Shown here: positions 8,301 to 15,685 of the stretch, piece after piece
Layout of the letters: each line of letters opens with the position of its first letter
Position numbering within the stretch: the first letter of the stretch is position 1
Origin: Deltaproteobacteria bacterium
Lineage (GTDB): Bacteria > Desulfobacterota > Desulfarculia > Adiutricales > Adiutricaceae
Length of the DNA: 38,162 nucleotides
Direction: 5' to 3'
NCBI GenBank assembly: GCA_031279515.1
Contig: JAITII010000082.1
Coordinates: forward strand, 1-38,162
Notes under the pieces: model-generated
Database searches by the model: none
Told to the model about the DNA's origin: nothing
Seen by the model: the letters and a program-made list of their open reading frames with translations, nothing else
Translations under genes and position numbers: made by a program

Positions 8301-9132
8301 TGTAAAATTGTACCAGATGGTACAGAAATTTTGCGTCTAAGGCTTTTTGGATAATATTAATTATCACTTCGTTCTCCTTGTTTTGTGTAGCCAAGGAGAC
8401 CTCGGAGTAGATAATGGGCAAAAAGTCTTGGGACACTACGTCATCTAGCATGTCAAAAGCGGCCTGGGCTGAAGATTCTTCAAAAAAGGCGTCAATGGTG
8501 CGATTTTTAAGCAGCTGGTAGGCCTCTTCGTAGTCCTTTACAGTCACCACTTCAAAGGGAAGTTTGCTGGAAGAGCGAACTTTGTCAATGGTTAGTACCC
8601 CTTCCAAAAAACCATATTTAAGGGTCCTTTCCTTTCCTATGTTGGCCAGGGAATCCTGACCTGCTATGCGGAAAAATTGGATGGAACGCTGGGCTATGGT
8701 GCTTGTCATGTAGTAGGTAAGGAGTCTTTCCGGATTGGGAGTGAGCTCTCCGGTGAAGTCAACTTCATGCGTCCCTAGGGCGCGGATCAGGTCTTCCCAC
8801 TCGTAGACTTTGGGTACGAATTTTATGCCGAATAGCTGGGAGAGCCAGGATGTGAATTCCTCAGTAAAGCCCTGGATCTCGCCATCTTTGTCGACGAATG
8901 TTTCTGTAGAAAGTGCAGCTCCGTAAATGAAAACGCTGCGGGTTTTCCGGAGTTTTTCAATTGCGTCAATTTCTTCTTGCGTCACACCTGGGATTTGAGT
9001 ATACGAGGTGTAGACTGGCGGTGGGGTAAATTGAGCTTGTTTTTGGTCCTTTTTGGCTCCTGCAAACGCTATGGAAGGCAGAAGGACAATAATTAAGAGG
9101 ACCAAGAAGATATGTAAAAAAGGTGAGCGCAT
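5368..9132 (-). CDS. EvgS/BvgS-type hybrid sensor kinase with two SBP-3 sensor domains, receiver and Hpt
   Basis: This 1254-residue phosphorelay kinase begins with a signal peptide or first membrane segment (1-24). Two periplasmic solute-binding (SBP_bac_3) domains follow at about 60-290 and 310-535, then one membrane helix at about 543-565. A short coiled linker leads into HisKA (His608 in MSHEIRTPMHAIIGMAEL), HATPase_c (N-box near 720, QDTGQGI near 757, GTGLGLAIS near 788) and a degenerate receiver-like domain (about 843-948) with no phosphoacceptor Asp. A true receiver follows (IIFMDHMMPGMDG, Asp1018) and a C-terminal Hpt domain (His1190 in AHSIKGSSLN). Sensing a small solute in the periplasm and relaying His-Asp-His phosphate is known for the family. 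No PAS domain and no partner response regulator are seen nearby. Its start has no strong Shine-Dalgarno sequence. It is convergent with the ABC importer, which could supply or share its ligand (inference). Confidence 0.93.
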   Translation of the reverse strand: MRSPFLHIFLVLLIIVLLPSIAFAGAKKDQKQAQFTPPPVYTSYTQIPGVTQEEIDAIEKLRKTRSVFIYGAALSTETFVDKDGEIQGFTEEFTSWLSQLFGIKFVPKVYEWEDLIRALGTHEVDFTGELTPNPERLLTYYMTSTIAQRSIQFFRIAGQDSLANIGKERTLKYGFLEGVLTIDKVRSSSKLPFEVVTVKDYEEAYQLLKNRTIDAFFEESSAQAAFDMLDDVVSQDFLPIIYSEVSLATQNKENEVIINIIQKALDAKFLYHLVQFYNSSDDAYQRHKFTLKLTDDERRFLEHRLATQEPIVFGAEYDNYPISFYNDEENEFQGISLDVIEEISKITGLRFKLYNDQPMEWPLLVDALEAGECSFVSELIPSDERVGRFIWSDPPYSQDKYALISKVETEDKEINEILYSRVGLVVTTAWTEMFYNWFPNHPDVLYYNSADEAFQGLTKGEVELLMGTRNLNLAMTNYLEQPGFKVNLIFNSFFESSFGFNKNETMMRSIISKAIPIVDTTNISDRWLQKTFDYRSTLARSRVPWLFGLSIALVLLLVLSLILIYRHKNQSLILESIVKERTSELEAQKDKATLASQAKGDFLARMSHEIRTPMHAIIGMAELSLRENIPDEASEMVVNILNAGNSLLAIINDILDFSKIESGKMELVNSPYHLASLINDVVSVISPRARAAGLDFLLELESTLPAALYGDEVRLRQIILNLLSNGVKYTKSGQVHLKIVSKGGSRVKRINLLVSIQDTGQGIKAEDQAKLFGDFHQVDAAQNRGIEGTGLGLAISRSLAQLMEGDILLESEYGVGSTFTASVFQEVHGDYQPFVSINNPLEARILVLEPDPKRATSLRWTLDDMGLPFTMVSDIKDLSVFLLSEKFSYLFAPEKTYDKIMPLLRNRKTTLKPIFFLDLGQRPKKIPSVRLVSRPVSALTIANILNDTQDIKAVREKGDKVGIIAPEAKALVVDDLQINLKVAQGLLKPFQLQVDVCDSGQEALRLVSENQYDIIFMDHMMPGMDGVETTEKLRETPIGKSIPIIALTANAMSGVKEMFLSHGMNDFISKPIEPLKLENMLAQYLPKSKLITVTQNPEAPYPSTPIEEDISGAMTREHEEEERAERNELFFDRDGGFDLAASLEQLGGDRTLLDEVLDLYVQSTPALLDQLRRLSTKGAEALPEYAKVAHSIKGSSLNVGARKVGEMAAQMEKAAKEGKFETIRSNNQSFIETVDNLLSQMSTHLSSDKSGVSA

Positions 9133-9843
9133 CTTAGATTAAGATTGTGGTTTACTTGCCTGGGGTAGGTGTGGTAAAAAAATGAAACAAGGCGATATGT
9201 CAGATAAAAAATGCGTCAGATCAAAGAAATGAAAAACGCACATCAAGGAGTATAGACCTTTTTACCGTAGCTCTCAATAATTATTTCAGAGTCTGCCTTT
9301 GGGCTTAAGTCCAAGGCACAGAAAAAAGTCTTCAATTGTATAGTCTAATATTCAAAAAATTTATAAAAAATTTATTATTTACCTGATAAATATTTATATA
9401 TATATTAATTTTAGATAAATTTAATTAAAAATCTAAAAAATAAATTTCGGCCACGCAGCTAAAGCTACCTTTAACTTTAATAAAGAACTTTTTGGATAGA
9501 GAAAGGTTGAAAAGGGGGGTCAAGGGCTGGTTTTTATTGTAAATGTATCCCTAAAATAGCTATTTAAATGGGATAAAACCTACCAAATCTTTATCCTAAG
9601 GGCGAAAATAAATAATGATTTTTTTATAATAAGCCATTTTAAGCCTTTACAGGCCAAAGAGCCCTGTTATACATTTTTCAATTTTTGAGGCTTATTTTTT
9701 TATAATATCTTTTCTCTTTTTATATAGAAAAAATAGTGCATAGGTCCTTTTTACTCACAAGGATAGCTTTAGATTATATAAATACTGGTAGTTAATTTGC
9801 CATTACTAAGGCTCATAAGCTTTTAGCAAAGATGCTATGCTTT
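9133..9843. other. Long AT-rich intergenic region between the PTS operon end and the hybrid kinase
   Basis: These 711 bases contain no convincing gene on either strand. They must hold the hybrid kinase promoter (minus strand) and the end of the polyol operon. A near-perfect palindrome, GCCTTTGGGCTTAAGTCCAAGGC without long spacer, lies at 9295-9317, about 165 bases before the kinase start, and could be an operator. The segment 9345-9450 is almost pure A+T. Confidence 0.6.
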
Positions 9844-10506
9844 TTACGTAGCCTTTTTTAAAGATAGGATGCTAAGGACGCAGGAAAGAGCTTTGCAGGC
9901 CCAATTGGCTCCGCAGCCTAAGAGTTCTTTAATCCCCAAGGCTCCAGTAGCTACCCCAATGCAGTCCACGTTTGCCCCTTTTGCGGCCATGATATCAATA
10001 GCAGTATCTCCTACGTAGACGGCCTCTTGGGCCTCTACTCCCAAGAGACTTAGGGCATGGAGTACAGGTTCGGGATCTGGCTTCTTTTTGGAGACTTCAT
10101 CTGCACCCACTACGGCGTCCACCAGATACCCCAGGCCTGATTGGTCCACTGCCAATTTGGCCATCCAGCGGTTAGTCACAACAGCGGTCTTCATGCCATT
10201 GCACCTAATGGTGTCTAAGGTAGAAAGGGTATCCTCAAAGAGCTTAAAACCGCTTATCTCCACTTCCTTATATTTTTCTCTGTAGAGTTCAGGCCACCCG
10301 AAATCATATTGTCCCCAGTACTGGACCCAGCTTTCCTCTAAGGTTAGGCCAATAACATTTAGTAGTTCTTCGCGGGTTATTTTCCTTAAACCCTTTTCCT
10401 CGGCAAAAAGGTTAATGGCATTTACTATGGAATAGCTGCTGTCCACCAAGGTCATATCAAAATCAAAGATTACCGCTTTGGTTAGAGAGATCCTTTTGCC
10501 AGTCAT
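9844..10506 (-). CDS. HAD-superfamily phosphatase (phosphoglycolate-phosphatase-like)
   Basis: This 220-residue HAD hydrolase carries motif I FDFDMTLVD (nucleophile Asp15, acid/base Asp17), an alpha-helical cap, motif II in VVTNRW, the motif III lysine in KKKPDPEPV and motif IV in YVGDTAIDI. It resembles Gph/PgmB-type enzymes; the substrate is unknown. As the last gene of the polyol operon, its ATG overlaps the kinase stop (ATGA). It may act on a sugar phosphate of this pathway, for example to relieve phosphosugar build-up (inference). Confidence 0.85.
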   Translation of the reverse strand: MTGKRISLTKAVIFDFDMTLVDSSYSIVNAINLFAEEKGLRKITREELLNVIGLTLEESWVQYWGQYDFGWPELYREKYKEVEISGFKLFEDTLSTLDTIRCNGMKTAVVTNRWMAKLAVDQSGLGYLVDAVVGADEVSKKKPDPEPVLHALSLLGVEAQEAVYVGDTAIDIMAAKGANVDCIGVATGALGIKELLGCGANWACKALSCVLSILSLKKAT

Positions 10507-11450
10507 AAAAGTGCCTTTTTGCCTATTTTGTTTAAAGTTACGTGGGGCCAGATATCAGATAGATCTTGGATTCTATAATTGCCTGTCTCCATGGTCATGG
10601 AACTGGCAGCGGAAATGGCGCAGGCGTACTTTAAGGTTTCTTCCAAGGGCATAAAAGTATCCATCCCATAAGCTACTGCTGCCACAAAGCTATCTCCGCA
10701 ACCCACTGTATTTACAGCTGCCACTTCCGGAGGAAAGACATGAAAGATCTCGTCGCTAGTCGCTGCTACCACACCCTTGGCTCCCAGGGAGATGGATGCT
10801 ATCGCAACGCCACATTTTACAAACTCTAAAGCTGCCTTTACTATATCTGATAAGCCCTGGATCTGGCGGTTTAAGAGCTGACTCGCCTCAGCTAGGTTGG
10901 GTTTTACCATTTCTGGAGCGCTGTCTAAGGCCTCGGCCAAGGCAGGGCCGCTGGTGTCCACTATGACCTTTGCTCCAAAGCTTTTGGCCCGCCTGGTCAA
11001 AAAAGCATAATAGTCTAAAGGCACCCCCTTAGGCAGGCTCCCGGACATGGAGACCACCCGGCTCAGCTTTACGGCATTGGTGAAGCGCTCATAAAAGTCA
11101 TCTAAGGTATCTTGGGAAACCTCTGCCCCAGGCTCTAAAAATTCTGTCTGGCGCTGGCTAGAGGTCTCCAAAAGGTTTATGCAGGAACGCGATTCGGCCC
11201 CGTGATGCGTAAAATCGGTGACTATACCCTCTTGATGCAGGGTCTCTTCTATAAACTGTCCAGAAAGCCCCCCCACAATGCCTATGGCCAGGACCTCGGA
11301 GTCCATTTTTTTAAGGACCCTTGTGACATTGAGGCCCTTACCGCCTGCCGTGCTGACAGAAGAGTCCAGGCGCATGACAGAGCCCAAGTTAGCATTTGGG
11401 AGGCAATAGAGCTTGTCCACAGAGGGGTTTAAGGTGATGGTGGTTATCAT
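10503..11450 (-). CDS. PfkB-family tagatose-6-phosphate kinase / 1-phosphofructokinase
   Basis: This 315-residue sugar-phosphate kinase belongs to the LacC/FruK/PfkB branch. It starts with the family's ITLNPSVDKLY, carries the substrate-binding AGGKGLNVTRVLKKM, and ends with the ATP-site and catalytic-base motif NTVGCGDSFVAAVAYG (Asp253). In this operon it most plausibly phosphorylates tagatose 6-phosphate to tagatose 1,6-bisphosphate, between the dehydrogenase and the aldolase. Fructose-1-phosphate specificity cannot be excluded from sequence. It lies 8 bases downstream of the dehydrogenase gene. Confidence 0.88.
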   Translation of the reverse strand: MITTITLNPSVDKLYCLPNANLGSVMRLDSSVSTAGGKGLNVTRVLKKMDSEVLAIGIVGGLSGQFIEETLHQEGIVTDFTHHGAESRSCINLLETSSQRQTEFLEPGAEVSQDTLDDFYERFTNAVKLSRVVSMSGSLPKGVPLDYYAFLTRRAKSFGAKVIVDTSGPALAEALDSAPEMVKPNLAEASQLLNRQIQGLSDIVKAALEFVKCGVAIASISLGAKGVVAATSDEIFHVFPPEVAAVNTVGCGDSFVAAVAYGMDTFMPLEETLKYACAISAASSMTMETGNYRIQDLSDIWPHVTLNKIGKKALL

Positions 11451-11458
11451 TGTAGCCC

Positions 11459-12505
11459 CTATTCCGGATTTACTAAAAGGATCTTTCCTTTGACCAAGCC
11501 TGGGGTTTTAAAATCCTCAAAAGCCTGGGCTCCCTTTTCCATAGGATAAGATTTATAGATGAGCTCAGGGTCAAATTTAAGGGACCCGTTGCCAAAGTAC
11601 TCGGCCGTCATGGTCCACTCCTTTCCTGGAAAGGGAGCACTGTAGGACATCCAAGAGCCGGTAAGACTAAATTCTTTGCGGTTCATTTTTTCAAAGGTCT
11701 TCCAGCCAAAGCTAAGGTCCTTGGAAGAGGTGCCTATAAAGCAGATATTGGCCTTGTTGGCCGCAAGGTCAAAGGCCAGAGCCATGGTCTCGTTCTGGCC
11801 AGCTGTCTCGAAGATCTCTTCATAGCCCTCCAGGCGGCAAAATTGCATGGCAGCTTCTAGAAAGCGGCCTGTGGTGTTAAAGACCTGGTCTGCTCCGAAC
11901 TTTATCGCTAGATTTAAGCGGCTTTCTTCTATATCGAAGGCAGCTATCTTTTTGGCTCCCAAGAGCCTTGCCCATTGGAGGGCAAATAGGCCCACTGTCC
12001 CGCAGCCCAAGATGGCAACCGTTCTCCCTGGCCTAAACCCTGAGTGCAAGAGTCCATGCAGAGAAACAGTAGCAGGCTCAAAAAAGGCGCCTTCCTCGAA
12101 GCTCACGTTGGACGGGAAGGTCACTATATTGCGGGCCGGAACCAAGGCGAAGTCTCCGAAGGCACCGAAACGGGAAGAACCTATAAAAGAGTAATGTTGG
12201 CAAAGGCTAAAGTTACCCCTCTGGCAGTCCTCACAGACAAAGCAGGGCACAAGGGGGGCGGCAGTGGCCTTCATGCCCGCCCTTAGGCCCTCCACCTCAG
12301 AGCCAAAGGAGGCGATAATGCCGGAAAACTCATGCCCTAAGACTATGGGAAAGAAATGGGCGGCCCCCTGGTTCACCCTAGGGACATCAGAACCACAGAT
12401 CCCCGCGCAGCGTACCTTGATAAGGACATCATAGGGGCCAGGGGTGGGGGTGGGGATATCCTCGTACAAAAGTGTTTCCTTGGCGCGCAATACTAAGGCT
12501 TTCAT
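11459..12505 (-). CDS. gatD: Zinc-dependent galactitol-1-phosphate 5-dehydrogenase-like MDR
   Basis: This 348-residue medium-chain dehydrogenase has the catalytic zinc site in CAGICGSD (Cys37) and GHEF (His58, Glu59). The structural zinc cysteines are Cys88, Cys91, Cys94 and Cys102, and the NAD-binding motif is in AILGCGTVGLFALQWA. It is expected to oxidise galactitol 1-phosphate to tagatose 6-phosphate. The assignment rests on the gat-type PTS and tagatose-bisphosphate aldolase genes beside it; by itself it could be another polyol-phosphate dehydrogenase. The gene follows the aldolase after 64 bases. Confidence 0.82.
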   Translation of the reverse strand: MKALVLRAKETLLYEDIPTPTPGPYDVLIKVRCAGICGSDVPRVNQGAAHFFPIVLGHEFSGIIASFGSEVEGLRAGMKATAAPLVPCFVCEDCQRGNFSLCQHYSFIGSSRFGAFGDFALVPARNIVTFPSNVSFEEGAFFEPATVSLHGLLHSGFRPGRTVAILGCGTVGLFALQWARLLGAKKIAAFDIEESRLNLAIKFGADQVFNTTGRFLEAAMQFCRLEGYEEIFETAGQNETMALAFDLAANKANICFIGTSSKDLSFGWKTFEKMNRKEFSLTGSWMSYSAPFPGKEWTMTAEYFGNGSLKFDPELIYKSYPMEKGAQAFEDFKTPGLVKGKILLVNPE

Positions 12506-12569
12506 TTCTAACCTCCCTTGATGCTTTATTTAATAGTGTTTATGCCTATACTCTAAAGTTTAGCTTATC

Positions 12570-13418
12570 TTAGGCCTTACCAGCCGAGCCGCAGAGCTCA
12601 ATTTTCTTTAAAGTGAGCTCATATACGGCCTCCCTTCCGGCTGCGCAGAAGCTCTTGGGGTCAATTAAGCCAGGCTCTAGTACTAGCTTTTTCCTTACTG
12701 CGTCTGTGAAGGCCTTCCTCAATTCAGTGGCAAAATTTACCTTGGCTATGCCTGCTTGGATGCACTGGCGGACCACATCGTCTTCTAGCCCTGAGCCTCC
12801 GTGGAGTACCAGGGGAACAGGCAAGAGCTCCCTTAGGGTATGTATCAGCGGTATATTTAAGGCAGGCGGCACGCTGTAGACGCCGTGGGCGGTTCCTACG
12901 CCCACGGCGAGAAAAGAGACTCCGGTTTCACCTACAAAGCGTACAGCCTCCTTGGGGTCTGTATAGCCGCTTATGCTGCTTTCTGTTTCGTCTTCCTTTC
13001 CACCTACCCGGCCAAGCTCCCCTTCCACGGGTATCTTGCAGGCATTGCAGGCAGCTACTACCCATTCTGTCAAGGAAATATTTTCCTCTAAGGGGAGCTT
13101 GGAACCATCTATCATGATGGAGGTATAGCCGGCCCTTATGGCCGTCATAACTGAAGATAGCGATACCCCGTGGTCCAGGTGGAGGGCTACGGGAATTTGT
13201 GCAGACTGGCTTATGGCTTGGACCATAGCACGAAAGATATTGGCATCGGCATGCTTTAAGGTCCCCGGGGTAGTCTGTATCATAACTGGTGAGTTGGCCT
13301 TTTCTGCGGCGGCAACTATTGCTTGGCACATCTCCAAATTTTCGGCATTAAAGGCTCCCACCGCGTACTTTTTTTCCATGGCTTTGTAGAGCATTTCATG
13401 CGAGCTTGTAAGGGCCAT
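12570..13418 (-). CDS. gatY: Class II tagatose-1,6-bisphosphate aldolase (GatY/KbaY-like)
   Basis: This zinc aldolase of 282 residues would split tagatose 1,6-bisphosphate into dihydroxyacetone phosphate and glyceraldehyde 3-phosphate. Its class II hallmarks are HLDHG (catalytic Asp82, zinc ligand His83), GVGTAHGVY (His178) and LVLHGGSG (His206). The PVEGELGRVGGKEDE segment is typical of the Gat/Kba/Fba group. The start is inside the last 23 bases of ptsI and is preceded by AGAGGA. E. coli GatY needs the partner GatZ for full activity and stability; no gatZ is present here, so this aldolase may be self-sufficient or the helper lies elsewhere. A fructose-bisphosphate activity is possible. Confidence 0.88.
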   Translation of the reverse strand: MALTSSHEMLYKAMEKKYAVGAFNAENLEMCQAIVAAAEKANSPVMIQTTPGTLKHADANIFRAMVQAISQSAQIPVALHLDHGVSLSSVMTAIRAGYTSIMIDGSKLPLEENISLTEWVVAACNACKIPVEGELGRVGGKEDETESSISGYTDPKEAVRFVGETGVSFLAVGVGTAHGVYSVPPALNIPLIHTLRELLPVPLVLHGGSGLEDDVVRQCIQAGIAKVNFATELRKAFTDAVRKKLVLEPGLIDPKSFCAAGREAVYELTLKKIELCGSAGKA

Positions 13419-15120
13419 CTTTTGTCCTCTCTTTAGGTATGGATTCTAAAATTGTCATAATCTCAGTTAAACTTGAGGCATTTATTGCCTTTTCCGCAAG
13501 TTCGGCTGCCTCTTGATAGCTCCAATTGCGGATGATGAATTTCACTTCCGGCACCTGGCTGGGGGTCATGCTGAACTCATCTAGGCCCATCCCCAAAAGG
13601 AGGGGAACGGCCAATTCATTGCCTGCCATTTCCCCGCACATGCCTACAGGGATCCCGGCCTCGTGTCCGGCATCTATGATGGCCTTTACGCTACGTAGAA
13701 CTGCTGGGTGGAGGAAGTTATAAAGAGAGGCCACCTTAAAGTTCCCTCGGTCCACTGCCAAGAGGTACTGGGTAAGGTCATTAGTGCCTATGGAAAAGAA
13801 ATCCACCCTCTTGGCAAAATCTTTGGCCAGGACAAAAGCCGCCGGGGTCTCTATCATCATCCCCACCTGGATATCCGCATCAAAGGCCTGTCCTGTGGCC
13901 TTTAATTCTTTTTTCGCCGTATTTAAGAGGGCATTGGCTTCTTCCAGCTCTTCAATGGAGATCATCATGGGATACATGATCTTCACCTTCCCAAAGGCCG
14001 AGGCCCTTAGGATGGCCCGCAATTGGCAGCCGAAGACATCCACCATCTCCAGGCACATGCGTATAGCCCGCCAGCCCAAAAAGGGATTTTCTTCAGGCTC
14101 AAACTGGTAATAGGGGAGGGATTTATCCCCTCCTATGTCCAGGGTGCGGATTATTGTCTCCCCTTTGTTTTTTTGCGCAGCGGTCTTATAAGCTAAAAAC
14201 TGGTCTGCTTCAGAGGGAAAGCCTTGGCTTTCCATGTAGAGAAATTCGCTGCGCAAGAGGCCCACCCCGTCTATCCCGTGGGGAAGGGCGCTTTGGATAT
14301 CCTGCAGATTACCCACATTGGCGCATAGGCTCACCTTATGCCCGTCTGTGGTCTCCGCTTTAAGCTTACTTATGGCCTTTAAGGCAAGCTTCCTCTCCTG
14401 AAAGTCCTTGGCTTTTTTCTCATAGACATCAATAGTGGCTGCGTCCGGGTCCAAGATGACTACCCCTTCCACAGCATCTAAGATAAGGTCTCTGCCGGAG
14501 GCAACTATATCGGTAATGCCGGTCATCCCCACTATGGCAGGTATCTCCATGCTCCTAGCCAAGATAGCCACGTGGCTGGTGTTACCCCCCTCTGCGGTTA
14601 TGATGCCTAGGACGTAATTGGGATTTAAGCTGGCTGCGTCCGAGGGGGTGAGGTTACTTGCCACAAGTATTACGGGCTTGTCAATAGAGTTTAGGCCCTC
14701 AAAGCTTACCCCCTTTAGCCTGCGCATGATCCTTGTGCAGACATCTTTGATGTCTGCGGCACGTTCCCGAAGATACTCGTCGTCCACTTCCGAAAGGGCC
14801 AGGCATATTTGGTTGGCCGTTTCCTCTAGGGCCAATTCAGCGTTTTTATATTCCTTGGTAATCTTTTCAGCCACTGTCTCGTGGATAAAGGGATCGTCTG
14901 CTATATCCAGGTGGGCCCTGAAGATCTCTGATTTTTCAGCCAGTTCTACTATGCGCCTCCTAGCTGAGGCAAGACCGTCCACAAAACGGCCCAGTTCCTG
15001 GGCCGTGGCCTTTGGAGAGATTGAGCTCTTATCAGCCTGTAAGACGCTTGGGCGGTACAGGAAGACTTCGCCTCGTACAACGCCCTTGGAGGCCGGTTTT
15101 TTCATAGTAATCTTCTGCAT
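13396..15120 (-). CDS. ptsI: PTS Enzyme I (phosphoenolpyruvate-protein phosphotransferase)
   Basis: This 574-residue general PTS enzyme takes phosphate from PEP and passes it to HPr. It shows the N-terminal HPr-binding helical domain, the phosphohistidine loop ITAEGGNTSHVAILARS (His183), the PEP-binding TIM barrel with TLDIGGDKSLPYY, GWRAIRMCLE and FFSIGTNDLTQY, and the catalytic cysteine in GMCGEMAGN. Length is normal. It follows the HPr gene after 263 bases that contain a small hairpin, and overlaps the aldolase gene by 23 bases. A dedicated Enzyme I inside a sugar operon suggests that the whole phosphate chain is induced together. Confidence 0.95.
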   Translation of the reverse strand: MQKITMKKPASKGVVRGEVFLYRPSVLQADKSSISPKATAQELGRFVDGLASARRRIVELAEKSEIFRAHLDIADDPFIHETVAEKITKEYKNAELALEETANQICLALSEVDDEYLRERAADIKDVCTRIMRRLKGVSFEGLNSIDKPVILVASNLTPSDAASLNPNYVLGIITAEGGNTSHVAILARSMEIPAIVGMTGITDIVASGRDLILDAVEGVVILDPDAATIDVYEKKAKDFQERKLALKAISKLKAETTDGHKVSLCANVGNLQDIQSALPHGIDGVGLLRSEFLYMESQGFPSEADQFLAYKTAAQKNKGETIIRTLDIGGDKSLPYYQFEPEENPFLGWRAIRMCLEMVDVFGCQLRAILRASAFGKVKIMYPMMISIEELEEANALLNTAKKELKATGQAFDADIQVGMMIETPAAFVLAKDFAKRVDFFSIGTNDLTQYLLAVDRGNFKVASLYNFLHPAVLRSVKAIIDAGHEAGIPVGMCGEMAGNELAVPLLLGMGLDEFSMTPSQVPEVKFIIRNWSYQEAAELAEKAINASSLTEIMTILESIPKERTKDGPYKLA

Positions 15121-15298
15121 ATGCCCTCCCTTTTTGGATAATGCTGGGCTATGTAATAAATAGGAAAGACTTTGGAGCTTTTAAGATAAAGCTTGGTCTA
15201 AAAGCATAGGGACTTATATAAATAAGGCTTTAACTAAAGGTCCAAGAACAGTAAAAAAAGTAGAGAATTGACAGAGGCTAAAGGGCATTTGGAAGCTT

Positions 15299-15313
15299 TC
15301 CCCAGGATGGGGA
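15299..15313. repeat. Hairpin in the HPr-ptsI intergenic gap
   Basis: TCCCCA and TGGGGA pair perfectly across a 3-base loop in the otherwise empty 263-base gap. No T-run follows on the minus strand, so it is more likely an mRNA stabiliser or processing site than a terminator. Confidence 0.4.
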
Positions 15314-15383
15314 GTGTTTACTTTTCAAAAGCCCTCTTTTTTAAAGGTATTTGGCCTCTTTAGAGAGATGTTAATCTAAAGCT

Positions 15384-15644
15384 TTACTCGCTTAGGTTTT
15401 CCAAAAAATCAACTATCTTCTCTAGGGCTACTTCTTCGTCTGAGCCAGAGACTTGCACCTCCACCTCGGTGCCCTGTTTAATAGCGGCTGTAAGAAGGTT
15501 TACAATGCTCCGACAGTCCACTTCCCCCTTGGGAGTGACTAAGGTCACGTGACTTTTGAAGCTTTTGATCAAAACCATGAATCTGGAAAGTGGACGGGCG
15601 TGTAGTCCCGAGGGGTAGGTAATCACAACTTTTTTAGAAAGCAT
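15384..15644 (-). CDS. ptsH: PTS phosphocarrier protein HPr
   Basis: This 86-residue HPr relays phosphate from Enzyme I to the IIA protein. The active-site loop SGLHARPLSRF has His15, and the regulatory-site region DCRSIVNLL places a serine at position 46, as in HPr proteins controlled by HPr kinase. Retention of both sites means that besides transport it could take part in HprK-type signalling. No hprK gene is in the window. It lies 41 bases downstream of the IIC gene. Confidence 0.94.
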   Translation of the reverse strand: MLSKKVVITYPSGLHARPLSRFMVLIKSFKSHVTLVTPKGEVDCRSIVNLLTAAIKQGTEVEVQVSGSDEEVALEKIVDFLENLSE

Positions 15645-15685
15645 ATTTGGGTTCCTGTAGAGGGGCCCTGTGGTAGAAAAATCCT

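Noticed and set aside
12533..12560. TAGTGTTTATGCCTATACT string resembling part of a MobV oriT
   Set aside because: It lies in the short gap between two polyol operon genes, the pairing is poor, and there is no mobility gene next to it.
15121..15383. Separate promoter for ptsI
   Set aside because: A TTGGAC box with 17-base spacing exists on the minus strand, but the matching -10 agrees at only three of six positions.
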